Source of the DNA: Kiloniella spongiae
Lineage (GTDB): Bacteria > Pseudomonadota > Alphaproteobacteria > Kiloniellales > Kiloniellaceae
Length of the DNA: 64,000 nucleotides
Assembly (NCBI RefSeq): GCF_001026905.1
Contig: NZ_LAQL01000006.1
Location: forward strand, 372,001 to 436,000
Direction of reading: 5' to 3'
The notes beneath the pieces are model-generated. The model ran no database searches, had not been told where the DNA came from, and was given only the letters and a program-made list of their open reading frames with translations. A program made the position numbers and the translations under genes. Below are positions 56,386-64,000 of the stretch, piece after piece; the stretch's first letter is position 1; every line of letters begins with the position of its first letter.

Positions 56386-57468
56386 TCAGGGAATATAATA
56401 TTGTTGCCCAAACCAACGCCAACGTCCCTTTGGACCAAGCATCGTGCAGTTAATACGGGCTCTGCCTTGTTTAAAAGGCTCTGTTAACCGGACCTCGATA
56501 CGTCCGCCGCCAAGCTCCTGTAATGTTAGCTCTCCTTGCGAACTGTAACAGTTTAGTCCGCGATAGGATCCGTCTTCACGAGGTTTGATTTCTGGGCCAA
56601 TTGTAAAGCCGAAAAGTGGCGGGTTCGTTGCAGCGCTAAGTATTAGGTCTTCAGGTAAAACAGCAGTGACTGGTAACGGAAGACTGTTGACAGCTAATTT
56701 GAAACGTTCCGTTGTTCCAAAACGATCATTGAATGGGTAGCGAGGTAAGGACATGAAATTAGCACTGCGAGCTATGGCACCGGAATGTTGCCCAAAGGCT
56801 GCTTTGAAACCAGTGGCTTTCAAGGCGCTTTGCAGATTGTTGCTGATTTCGCCGTAAGGGTACGCAAACAGGTTGGGCTGTTTTCCTAGAGCACGTCTGA
56901 AAGTCTGATTTGACTTCTCGATTGTCTGCTTTTGTTCTTCTAGGGATAAATGGGCAATGTGTCGGAGCTCGTTGGCGTGACTACCAATTGTTACAAGGGG
57001 ATCTGCCGCAAGCTCTCTTATCTGGGACCAGGTCATATAGCCGGGTCGATTTTGATCAATAGCAGAGGTTGTTACAAAAACCGTGACCGCAAGCTGTGCC
57101 TTCTTAAACTCAGGCCATGCCTTTTCGTAGAAAGAAATGTAGGCGTCGTCGATTGTGATTGCTATTACACGATCTGGCAGGGGCAAATCCTGTGCGAGGG
57201 CATCGACGATATTAGAGAGAGGCAGGATATTGTAGCGGCTGTCTTGAAGCTCTTGGATGTGATTTGCTAATATTGATGCCGAAGTGCTGGTTGTCGGATA
57301 TCGGCTTTCACCGAAACGCTGGTACATAAGAACAACGGCACCATTTGTTAGGTTGCTCTCAACAACTGTGTCAATGCTCTGTGCCGAAGTTGTTTTCTGA
57401 AAGCTGATGATGCCTATGATAACGGTAAGCATATGGAAAAATAAATGAAAGCGTTTCAATTTAAACAT
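56386..57468 (-). CDS. Secreted polysaccharide deacetylase (NodB domain)
   Basis: Predicted exported protein of 360 residues with an N-terminal signal (FFHMLTVIIGIISF, cleavage near SAQ). The NodB domain contains AITIDDAYISF (D107, D108) in place of the usual TFDDG, the metal-His loop TIGSHANELRHI, and PYGEISNN. The motif usually read as VVLMYHRFGE here is VVLMYQRFGE. A 110-residue C-terminal beta-rich region follows. The family removes acetyl groups from N-acetylated sugars of cell-wall or capsular polymers; the exact substrate is unknown. It is transcribed divergently from tsaB with a 195-base gap. Confidence 0.82.
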   Translation of the reverse strand: MFKLKRFHLFFHMLTVIIGIISFQKTTSAQSIDTVVESNLTNGAVVLMYQRFGESRYPTTSTSASILANHIQELQDSRYNILPLSNIVDALAQDLPLPDRVIAITIDDAYISFYEKAWPEFKKAQLAVTVFVTTSAIDQNRPGYMTWSQIRELAADPLVTIGSHANELRHIAHLSLEEQKQTIEKSNQTFRRALGKQPNLFAYPYGEISNNLQSALKATGFKAAFGQHSGAIARSANFMSLPRYPFNDRFGTTERFKLAVNSLPLPVTAVLPEDLILSAATNPPLFGFTIGPEIKPREDGSYRGLNCYSSQGELTLQELGGGRIEVRLTEPFKQGRARINCTMLGPKGRWRWFGQQYYIP

Positions 57469-57663
57469 AGCGCGCTATTTCTAATTCTTTGTCTGTCAGT
57501 GTTGCGTCAATACTGGCCTCTGGTTTGGCGCAATATCATTAAGGCATCATTAACGATTGTCTTTAATTGTAACAAAGCTGGATCGCGGATATAAGCCATA
57601 ATGTTGTTTTGCCTAAGCTATGGGCTAAGTTAACCTGGGTGTCAAAGGGATGATTTCGCGATA

Positions 57664-58365
57664 ATGCGTGCTGATAATTCACTGTTACTTGGTTTGGATA
57701 CAGCCGGATCTTCTTGCTCCGTTGCGATTATGAGCAAGGGGCAAGTGCTTGCTTCCCGAGTGGAGATCATGCGACGTGGTCAGTCTGAACGTCTTTTGCC
57801 GATTGTGCAGGATCTTTTGGATGAAACCGGAAAAGACCTGATGGATATGGATGGATTTGCCGTCACAACAGGTCCGGGCGGTTTTACGGGGGTTCGAATT
57901 GGTCTCGCAACGGCTCAGGGTTTTGCCCTTGCTTGTAACAAGCCACTTGTGGGGGTAAATAATTTTGAAGTACTGGCACGTGGTGTACCTGCGGCTGAAA
58001 AGACCGATGAGCCACAAGTTGTTGTTATAATTGATGCCAAGCGTGCGGATTTATTTGTACAAGCCTTTGATTCAAATTTGATGCCTTTGACGGAACCCTT
58101 TGCTGTACTTCCTGAAAATCTGAGCGATAAACTGTCTGGTGATAATTTGCTGTTGGTTGGGGATGGTGCTGATCAGGTATCTGAAGATTTGAAGGTTACG
58201 GGGCGTTCAATCAGCTTCTCTAAAGCTTCTGCAAACGCAGATGCTGGGAATTTATTATCGTGCGCTTTGGAGCAGCAACTTTTTGATAGAGAAAATCAAC
58301 CTGTTGAGCCGTTGTATCTGCGGGCGCCAGATGTTTCCTTGCCTAAAGATAAGACAACATTCTAG
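57664..58365 (+). CDS. tsaB: tRNA threonylcarbamoyladenosine synthesis protein TsaB
   Basis: Protein of 233 residues of the ASKHA fold. The N-terminal GLDTAGSSCSVAIM and the central VTTGPGGFTGVRIGLATAQGFA are diagnostic. It is a partner of TsaD and TsaE in forming t6A at position 37 of ANN-decoding tRNAs. It lies eight bases before rimI, a common linkage. Confidence 0.95.
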   Translation: MRADNSLLLGLDTAGSSCSVAIMSKGQVLASRVEIMRRGQSERLLPIVQDLLDETGKDLMDMDGFAVTTGPGGFTGVRIGLATAQGFALACNKPLVGVNNFEVLARGVPAAEKTDEPQVVVIIDAKRADLFVQAFDSNLMPLTEPFAVLPENLSDKLSGDNLLLVGDGADQVSEDLKVTGRSISFSKASANADAGNLLSCALEQQLFDRENQPVEPLYLRAPDVSLPKDKTTF

Positions 58366-58373
58366 ATAATGTG

Positions 58374-58832
58374 ATGAGCAGTTCTGAAGACATAATTCAG
58401 TGCGGTATTGAGCATGCGGACCTGCTGGCTGAAATGCATTCGAGGTCATTTCCTGCTTCTGCGTGGAAGGCGAAAGATATTTCAGCAATACTTGTTCAGA
58501 AAACGAATAGTGGTTTTATCTATTGTCGAGATGAAAATCCGGTCGGTTTTATTCTTTGGCAAGAAGTTGTTGGTGAAGCTGAAGTATTGACTTTTTGTGT
58601 TGATCCAAGTTTTCGAGGCCTAGGGTTTTCAAAAGAAATAATTTTCAAGATGTTTGAATATTTTCATCAAGCATTTGTAAAAAAGGTATTTTTAGAAGTT
58701 TCCGAGGAAAATATTATTGCGATTTCACTTTATCGAGTGATGGGTTTTAATGAAATTGCGCGGAGATCCAAATACTACCACAAATCTGATGGAACAGCTG
58801 TTGATGCAGTTGTTATGTCTGTGGATATTTAA
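58374..58832 (+). CDS. rimI: GNAT acetyltransferase, probable RimI
   Basis: GNAT protein of 152 residues. The acetyl-CoA loop is FCVDPSFRGLGFSKEII (motif A, Q/RxxGxG-like with G-L-G), and the C-terminal SLYRVMGFNEIARRSKYYHKSDGTAVDAVVM is the RimI-type motif B. RimI acetylates the N-terminal residue of ribosomal protein S18. Assignment rests on position directly after tsaB plus these motifs. GTG 58371 and ATG 58374 are adjacent possible starts, neither with a clear Shine-Dalgarno sequence. The gene is noticeably AT-rich. Confidence 0.8.
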   Translation: MSSSEDIIQCGIEHADLLAEMHSRSFPASAWKAKDISAILVQKTNSGFIYCRDENPVGFILWQEVVGEAEVLTFCVDPSFRGLGFSKEIIFKMFEYFHQAFVKKVFLEVSEENIIAISLYRVMGFNEIARRSKYYHKSDGTAVDAVVMSVDI

Positions 58833-58998
58833 AGCATCTTATAAAATCTTAGCATAGATATGGTATTCATAAATATTTTATGCGAACTAACTTGAAAGTT
58901 ACATAAAATAACTTTAATTCACTTACTGGTATGTTATGAGTTAAATAATATTTTGATGATTATAAGATAACTTTGTATTGGGAAAGAACAGTCATACT

Positions 58999-59412
58999 AT
59001 GTCTGAAGATAACTCCTCATTAGAATTAGTAGAGCTTACAACTAGTCTTGTTTCTGCACATGTTTCCAACAATTCTGTTGCAATGTCAGATTTGCCTCAA
59101 TTAATTCGCGAGGTATATGGCACCCTGTCTACCCTGGGGCATGAAGAGAAAAAAGAGCCTGAACGGCCAACACCAGCTGTATCCATTAAAAAATCTATTA
59201 CGCCGGAATTTATCGTCTGCCTTGAAGATGGTAAAAAACTCAAGATGCTTAAACGTCATTTGAAAACAGCTTACAACATGACACCCGAAGAATACCGTGA
59301 GCGTTGGGGCCTGCCACAAGATTATCCAATGGTTGCGCCAAACTATGCGAAACAACGTAGTTCTTTGGCGAAGCAGATTGGTCTGGGGACAAAAGCAAAC
59401 AGAACAAAGTAA
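58999..59412 (+). CDS. mucR: MucR/Ros-family transcriptional regulator
   Basis: DNA-binding protein of 137 residues. The N-terminal oligomerisation half has the conserved LVSAHVSNNSVAMSDLPQLI (17-36). The zinc-finger half begins VCLEDGKKLKMLKRHL and ends with WGLPQDYPMVAPNYAKQRSSLAKQIGLG, close to known MucR proteins. Metal ligands expected are C74, D77, H87 and a second His; here the last position is A91 (LKTAYNM), unusual for MucR. The gene is preceded by a very AT-rich 160-base region, a typical place for MucR-bound, H-NS-like silencing and autoregulation. ATG 58999 fits the family start; TTG 58978 is an alternative. Confidence 0.9.
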   Translation: MSEDNSSLELVELTTSLVSAHVSNNSVAMSDLPQLIREVYGTLSTLGHEEKKEPERPTPAVSIKKSITPEFIVCLEDGKKLKMLKRHLKTAYNMTPEEYRERWGLPQDYPMVAPNYAKQRSSLAKQIGLGTKANRTK

Positions 59413-59441
59413 TCAAATTTCTTTGAACTGATATGTCTTAA

Positions 59442-59478
59442 AAAATGCGCTATCGGGCTTTTCTCGGTAGCGCATTTT
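59442..59478 (+). terminator. Rho-independent terminator after mucR
   Basis: AAAATGCGCTA (59442-59452) pairs perfectly with TAGCGCATTTT (59468-59478), with a 15-base loop and the T residues of the arm forming the tail. Confidence 0.8.
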
Positions 59479-59539
59479 GTGTAAATTAGAATTATTCAAA
59501 AAAGTAACCGTATCCATTAACGACGATTTCAGGGTAATT

Positions 59540-59962
59540 ATGGCATCAAAACTGGAAGTTCTTTGTGCTGAAAAAGGTCTGAAGATGACCGAACAGCGAA
59601 GAGTTATTGCAAGGGTTCTTTCTGATTCTACAGATCACCCTGATGTGGAGCAGGTCTACCACCGTGCTTCCAAATTGGACTCGAAGATTTCTATCGCGAC
59701 AGTTTATCGAACAGTAAAACTGTTTGAAGAAGCGAATATTCTGGAACGCCATGATTTTGGCGATGGACGCGCCCGTTACGAAGAGGCGACGGAGCAGGTT
59801 CATGATCATTTGATTGATGTGAATTCTGGTGAGGTTCTTGAATTTACGGATGCTGAGATTCATGAAATGCTGAGCAAAATGGCGCAAAATCTTGGTTATC
59901 GCCTGATTGATCACCGTCTTGAACTTTATGCTGTTCGTGAAGGCTGTAGTGCAATAAAATAG
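59540..59962 (+). CDS. fur: Fur-family metal regulator (Fur/Mur)
   Basis: Metalloregulator of 140 residues. The winged HTH includes ISIATVYRTVKLFEEANI (50-67). The metal region reads EQVHDHLIDVNSGEVLEF (85-102): the usual HHDH is VHDH, with V87 in place of His. The CxxC structural-zinc pairs of E. coli Fur are absent, as in alphaproteobacterial Fur/Mur proteins. Whether it senses iron or manganese is not decidable. ATG 59540 has AGGG five bases upstream; the 21 codons before it are unlikely to be translated. Confidence 0.88.
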   Translation: MASKLEVLCAEKGLKMTEQRRVIARVLSDSTDHPDVEQVYHRASKLDSKISIATVYRTVKLFEEANILERHDFGDGRARYEEATEQVHDHLIDVNSGEVLEFTDAEIHEMLSKMAQNLGYRLIDHRLELYAVREGCSAIK

Positions 59963-59984
59963 ACACAATTTTCTGGCACAGTCC

Positions 59985-60011
59985 TCGCCATGTTTAAATT
60001 CGCCATGTTTA
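59985..60011. repeat. 12-base direct repeat upstream of olsB
   Basis: TCGCCATGTTTA occurs at 59985-59996 and 60000-60011, with a 15-base period, in the short gap between fur and olsB. Each copy contains an ATG; the 16-codon frame from 59990 overlaps the olsB start. The repeat could be an operator or the remains of a small leader frame. Confidence 0.5.
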
Positions 60012-60032
60012 TTTCCAGGGAACACGCTGAGC

Positions 60033-60851
60033 ATGAATGAGGGTACTTCACGACCCGTCGATGTAACTGCGGGACAACTGACGATCCGCTTAGCCGAGAG
60101 CGAGCGGGAAGTTTTGGCCGCGCAAAATCTGCGATATAATATTTTTTATCGCGAGAACTCTGCTCAACCAACACCAGAGATGGAAGCTGAGAGTCGGGAC
60201 TTTGACAGCTTTGATCCCTTCTGTGATCACTTGCTTGTTTTCGATAATGATCGGGGAACGGGACCTGAGGCTGTTGTTGGCACCTATCGCGTGATGCGCC
60301 GTGAAGGTGCGAAAAAACGTGGACAGTTCTATTCTGTTGATGAATTCAATCTGGAAAAATTACTGAATTTTGATGGTGAAATCCTCGAGCTAGGGCGGTC
60401 CTGTATTGACCAGGAATACCGACGAGGTTCGACAATGCAGCTTTTGTGGCGCGGTATTGCCCAGTATGTCTTTACCTATGACATTCGCTATATGTTTGGT
60501 TGCGCAAGTTTGCACGGAATTGATCCAGAGCAGATGAAGCTGCCTTTGTCGTATCTCTATCACAATCATTTGGCTGATACCGACATTCGCCCCAAAGCGC
60601 TGCCGGAAAGATTTAGTTCGATGAATCTTATGCCGGCGGATCAGATTGATCCTAAGGCAGCGATTAAAGAGTTACCGCCTTTGATTAAAGGGTATCTCAG
60701 GCTTGGTGGTGTTATCGGGGATGGTGCCGTGATTGATGAACAATTTGGCACCACGGATGTTTGTGTGATTGTTGAAACAAGCCGAGTAACAGACAAATAT
60801 TATAAACACTATCGTCGTGAAACGGACAATACAGCACAACAGGTAGCGTGA
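60033..60851 (+). CDS. olsB: L-ornithine N-alpha-acyltransferase OlsB
   Basis: Acyltransferase of 272 residues. It has the OlsB hallmarks: LTIRLAESEREVLAAQNLRYNIFYRE at the start in pieces, ESRDFDSFDPFCDHLLVFD, VGTYRVMRREGA, FDGEILELGRSCIDQEYR and RYMFGCASLHG. It transfers a 3-hydroxyacyl group from ACP to ornithine, the first step in forming phosphorus-free ornithine lipids, which many bacteria make when phosphate is scarce. It lies one base before a PlsC-type gene that can supply the second acylation (OlsA role). A 12-base direct repeat stands upstream; I saw no PHO box. Confidence 0.92.
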   Translation: MNEGTSRPVDVTAGQLTIRLAESEREVLAAQNLRYNIFYRENSAQPTPEMEAESRDFDSFDPFCDHLLVFDNDRGTGPEAVVGTYRVMRREGAKKRGQFYSVDEFNLEKLLNFDGEILELGRSCIDQEYRRGSTMQLLWRGIAQYVFTYDIRYMFGCASLHGIDPEQMKLPLSYLYHNHLADTDIRPKALPERFSSMNLMPADQIDPKAAIKELPPLIKGYLRLGGVIGDGAVIDEQFGTTDVCVIVETSRVTDKYYKHYRRETDNTAQQVA

Positions 60852-60852
60852 T

Positions 60853-61689
60853 ATGTCGGACATCGCTGTAGCTTCTGGTTTGGGATCTGATTTAAGGGCC
60901 TCTTGCCGATTGGTTGTGTATGTCCTTTTCACCTTGGCTTTGATGCCTTTGCAGCTTTTGCTTTTGCTTTTGCGTTTGCCTGGGCGTTATAAGTTGCCTT
61001 TGTGGTATCATAATGCGACTTGTTTTTTGAATGGTATCAAGGTCGTTACGCGGGGGCAGCAAAGTACGCGTCAGCCGACGCTCTATGTATCCAATCATGT
61101 GTCTTATCTGGATATTTCTGTCCTAGGTGGTTTGATTGACGGGCATTTTGTTGCAAAGTCGGAGGTTGGTAACTGGCCGTTTTTTGGGTGGCTTGCCAAG
61201 TTATCTGGCACTGTTTTTATTCAGCGTCGTCAGCATAAATCCAGCGAAAGCCGTGATAACATGGCAAAACGGCTTGGAAACGGGCGTGATTTGATTTTAT
61301 TTCCCGAGGGAACATCAAGCGACGGTACGCGAGTATTGCCTTTTAAATCGGCTCTCTTTTCAGTTGCTCAAATCTCAGAAAACGATAGCCCCTTGCTGGT
61401 TCAGCCAATCTCTATTACATACACCCGGTTGGATGGTATGCCGATGGGCCGATTATGGCGCCCTTTTTATGCTTGGTATGGTGATATGGAATTGCCCGGG
61501 CATTTATGGCATGCGCTGGCGATGGGGATTTTGACTGTAGAGGTTGAATTTCTGGAGCCAGTAGAGGCGAGTTCCTTCGCTAATCGGAAAGACATGGCCA
61601 GTCATTGTCATAAGGCAGTGTCCGGTGGTGTTTCTGATGCTCTGGGCGGGCGGCGATTAGAGATAGCTTCAAATCCCAACACATGGTAA
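60853..61689 (+). CDS. PlsC-type 1-acylglycerol-3-phosphate acyltransferase, possible OlsA
   Basis: Membrane-associated acyltransferase of 278 residues. One or two N-terminal helices (VYVLFTLALMPLQLLLLLL) precede the PlsC domain. The catalytic HX4D is H82...D87 in SNHVSYLD. The FPEGTSSDGTRVLPFKSALF motif near residue 156 is intact. It could acylate lysophosphatidic acid (PlsC) or lyso-ornithine lipid (OlsA); its tight coupling to olsB favours the second role but does not prove it. Confidence 0.85.
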   Translation: MSDIAVASGLGSDLRASCRLVVYVLFTLALMPLQLLLLLLRLPGRYKLPLWYHNATCFLNGIKVVTRGQQSTRQPTLYVSNHVSYLDISVLGGLIDGHFVAKSEVGNWPFFGWLAKLSGTVFIQRRQHKSSESRDNMAKRLGNGRDLILFPEGTSSDGTRVLPFKSALFSVAQISENDSPLLVQPISITYTRLDGMPMGRLWRPFYAWYGDMELPGHLWHALAMGILTVEVEFLEPVEASSFANRKDMASHCHKAVSGGVSDALGGRRLEIASNPNTW

Positions 61690-61749
61690 TTTAACAAGGT
61701 ATCAGAACGGTTTGCTTATGAATGTAACCGAAAATGATGCTAGGCTGAA

Positions 61750-63168
61750 TTGGTAATTACGTTGGCGAAAAAGCTTTATATTAAGACCTATGGCTGTCAA
61801 ATGAACGTCTATGATACGGTTCGTATGACGGATGTTCTGGCTCCACTGGGATATAAAACTGTGGATAGCCCGGATGTGGCGGACATGGTTATCCTCAATA
61901 CTTGTCATATTCGTGAAAAAGCTTCTGAGAAGGTTTTTTCTGAACTTGGACAGCTAAAACGACTCAAAGAAAAGCGCGAATCCAATGGCGATCGCATGCT
62001 CATTGGGGTTGCTGGCTGTGTGGCGCAGGCTGAAGGTGAAGAGATTTTACGCCGTGCGAAACAGGTCGATATGGTGTTTGGTCCGCAAACTTATCACCGT
62101 TTGCCGGAAATGGTCACCAAGGCGCTGGGTAATACCTCTGGCCGGGGAATTTCCGATACAGATTTCCCCGTAGAATCCAAATTTGATTTTCTGCCTGAAG
62201 AAAGCCAGACGCATGGTCCTTCTGCTTTCCTTTCTGTTCAGGAAGGTTGTGACAAATTCTGTACTTTCTGCGTTGTTCCCTACACCCGTGGTGCAGAATT
62301 TTCGCGTCCGGTAACTGCGATTATTGATGAAGCCAAGCGTTTGGTTGCCAATGGAACCCGTGAGATTACCCTTCTTGGACAAAATGTGAACGGCTTTCAC
62401 GGCGAAGCAGCAGACGGCAAAACGTGGCGTTTGGGAAGGTTACTTAGAGAACTCGCAGAAGTCGATGGTATTGAACGTCTTCGGTATATAACATCTCATC
62501 CGAACGATATGGATGACGAGCTTATCGCAACCCATCGCGATCTTTCAGAATTAATGCCGTATCTTCATTTGCCAATCCAAAGTGGTTCTGACCGCATCTT
62601 GGAGATGATGAATCGCAAACACACAGGTGATGAATATCGCCGGGTGATTGATAAGCTTCGCGATGTTTGTCCTGAACTGGCTCTGTCTTCTGACTTTATT
62701 GTTGGCTTCCCCGGCGAAAGTGATCAGGACTTTGCAGATACGCTACGTCTGGTTACGGATATTAATTATGCCCAGGCCTATTCTTTCAAATACAGCCCGC
62801 GTCCAGGAACGCCTGCTGCTGGGATTGATGCCCAGGTTCCAGAGGACATTAAGTCAAAACGTCTGGCTATGCTGCAGGAACTTTTGAATGCACAACAAAT
62901 GGCATTTAACCAGAGCATGATCGGGAAGACACTTTCTGTTCTGGTTGAGCGTAAAGGCCGTGAAGTTGGTCAGTTGGGCGGACGTAGTCCTTATATGCAA
63001 TCTGTTTTTGTGCAAGCACCAGAACGCTTAATGGGGCAAATTGTTGATGTCAAAATTGAAACAGCAAAACCAAATTCTTTAACAGGTTCAGTAGTAACAG
63101 GTGACTTTGGCGTTTTTGACGCGCATAATATAGAACATGCACAAGCCGGAATGGAGGGACGCATTTGA
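61750..63168 (+). CDS. miaB: tRNA-2-methylthio-N6-dimethylallyladenosine synthase MiaB
   Basis: Radical-SAM methylthiotransferase of 472 residues. The N-terminal UPF0004 cysteines are C16, C52 and C90 ([24 protein letters not shown]). The radical SAM triad is C167, C171, C174 ([16 protein letters not shown]). The C-terminal TRAM domain is near residues 395-460. It thiomethylates adenosine 37 of tRNAs. No ATG is available: an in-frame TAG at 61741 precedes, leaving TTG at 61750 (AGG six bases upstream) or TTG at 61762. Its stop codon overlaps the phoH start. Confidence 0.95.
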   Translation: MVITLAKKLYIKTYGCQMNVYDTVRMTDVLAPLGYKTVDSPDVADMVILNTCHIREKASEKVFSELGQLKRLKEKRESNGDRMLIGVAGCVAQAEGEEILRRAKQVDMVFGPQTYHRLPEMVTKALGNTSGRGISDTDFPVESKFDFLPEESQTHGPSAFLSVQEGCDKFCTFCVVPYTRGAEFSRPVTAIIDEAKRLVANGTREITLLGQNVNGFHGEAADGKTWRLGRLLRELAEVDGIERLRYITSHPNDMDDELIATHRDLSELMPYLHLPIQSGSDRILEMMNRKHTGDEYRRVIDKLRDVCPELALSSDFIVGFPGESDQDFADTLRLVTDINYAQAYSFKYSPRPGTPAAGIDAQVPEDIKSKRLAMLQELLNAQQMAFNQSMIGKTLSVLVERKGREVGQLGGRSPYMQSVFVQAPERLMGQIVDVKIETAKPNSLTGSVVTGDFGVFDAHNIEHAQAGMEGRI

Positions 63169-64000
63169 CAGCCAGAGCTCGTAACGGACAAGCCGCCCGT
63201 GGTGCACGGCAGAATAAATTAATTGAGTTTGATGATAATAGCCTTCTTCCCATGCTTTATGGGGAACATGATCAGCATCTTGTTCGATTGGAACAGCACC
63301 TTGATGTGGATCTCGCATCGCGCGGAAATCAAGTATCAATAAGCGGTAATAAAGATTCTGTAGCGACAGCAAAGGTTGTTTTAAAAGCATTGTACGAACG
63401 ATTGCAAAAAGGTCTGGATGTCGGGGATGGCGAAGTTGATGCCGTTGTTCGCATGGCGCAAATCACACCGGATGTTGAAGAAACCGAAAAGGCGGTTGAA
63501 TCAACGCACGGTGATGAGTTAGCAATTGTTACGCGTAAAAGACGGCTGAACCCACGGTCTCCCGGACAGGCTGCTTATATTAAAGCAATGCAACGTCACG
63601 AGTTGGTGTTCGGTGTTGGACCCGCTGGGACGGGGAAAACTTATATGGCGGTCGCCTATGGGGTTTCTCTTCTACTAAATGGGGATGTTGAACGGATTAT
63701 CCTCTCTCGCCCTGCTGTTGAGGCCGGGGAGCGTCTGGGTTTTTTGCCGGGTGATATGAAAGATAAGGTCGATCCCTATCTTCGTCCGCTTTATGACGCT
63801 TTGCACGATATGCTGCCGTCTGATCAGGTGATGAGCCGGTTGGAAAATGGTGAGATTGAGATTGCTCCCCTTGCCTTTATGCGGGGGCGAACACTATCGA
63901 ATGCCTTTGTTATTCTTGATGAGGCGCAAAATACGACCCCTGTGCAGATGAAGATGTTTCTGACTCGACTTGGGGAGCGTTCCCGTATGGTGGTGACTGG
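63165..64000 (+). CDS. phoH: PhoH-family ATPase, C-terminus outside the window
   Basis: 278 codons are visible before the window ends. An N-terminal KH-like region is followed by the PhoH ATPase: [20 protein letters not shown], Walker [14 protein letters not shown] near residue 152, [19 protein letters not shown], and Walker [24 protein letters not shown]. The start is TTG 63165, overlapping the miaB TGA in TTGA, with GGAGGG seven to eight bases upstream. Role in RNA metabolism is suspected from family linkage with ybeY; ybeY would be expected next, beyond the window. Confidence 0.9.
   Translation, partial: MTARARNGQAARGARQNKLIEFDDNSLLPMLYGEHDQHLVRLEQHLDVDLASRGNQVSISGNKDSVATAKVVLKALYERLQKGLDVGDGEVDAVVRMAQITPDVEETEKAVESTHGDELAIVTRKRRLNPRSPGQAAYIKAMQRHELVFGVGPAGTGKTYMAVAYGVSLLLNGDVERIILSRPAVEAGERLGFLPGDMKDKVDPYLRPLYDALHDMLPSDQVMSRLENGEIEIAPLAFMRGRTLSNAFVILDEAQNTTPVQMKMFLTRLGERSRMVVT

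Noticed and set aside
1-64000. tRNA, rRNA, CRISPR, insertion sequences, prophage or toxin-antitoxin genes
   Set aside because: None was visible. Gaps are short, no cloverleaf-like or regularly spaced repeats were noticed, and no transposase or integrase motif was found.

Overview
The window looks like chromosomal DNA of a marine-type alphaproteobacterium, probably Rhodospirillales in the broad sense (Kiloniella/Terasakiella/Thalassospira-like). The reasons are the alphaproteobacterial TIGR02186/Alph_Pro_TM protein, a MucR/Ros regulator, a Mur-like Fur, OlsB, the Rhizobium-type glpDSTPQUV glycerol importer, a fused malic enzyme-phosphotransacetylase, and the order mutS-glnD-murJ-trpS-usp-nfu-tsaB-rimI-mucR-fur-olsBA-miaB-phoH. 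Base composition is roughly balanced, with a few AT-rich islands. No rRNA, tRNA, CRISPR array, transposase or phage gene was seen. Genus-level placement is inference.

Layout. 1-5.6 kb: the N-terminus of an AlkB-like protein, a small membrane protein, dnaK-dnaJ with a heat-shock-like promoter and good terminators, a LysE-type exporter and dapB. 5.6-9.9 kb: an EamA transporter, an adenosine-kinase-like PfkB kinase and typA. 10-17.7 kb: an accessory stretch on the minus strand (PfpI-like protein, large DUF2339 membrane protein, DUF4269 gene overlapping a PhyH dioxygenase) plus an AT-rich AmpG-like transporter and dusC. 18-20 kb: two tandem trypsin-fold proteins that have lost the catalytic histidine and the GDSG serine motif, the most unusual item here. 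20.1-28 kb: a complete Pho module in minus-strand order phoR, pstS, pstC, pstA, pstB, phoU, phoB, with PHO-box-like repeats before both phoR and pstS. 28.2-32.5 kb: maeB and an orphan sensor kinase. 32.6-40.6 kb: mutS, glnD, a PAS_5 protein and murJ.

40.7-51.8 kb holds a DsbA/HCCA-isomerase-like gene, a glycerol block (glpR, glpD, glpSTPQUV) with many TTCG/CGAA operator-like palindromes, and an exported amidohydrolase. This appears to be inserted between murJ and trpS, which I expect to be close together in relatives. GlpS and GlpT have complementary defects in their ATPase motifs, predicting one working and one degenerate ATP site. Glycerol kinase is not in the window.

51.9-64 kb returns to the conserved backbone: trpS, a TSUP/TIGR02186/Usp trio, an Nfu-type scaffold, a polysaccharide deacetylase, tsaB, rimI, mucR, fur, olsB and a PlsC-type acyltransferase, miaB and the start of phoH. 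Many start codons were reassigned downstream of the longest open frame using Shine-Dalgarno spacing; several genes use GTG or TTG. Family names are from recognition of motifs by eye, not from database searches.
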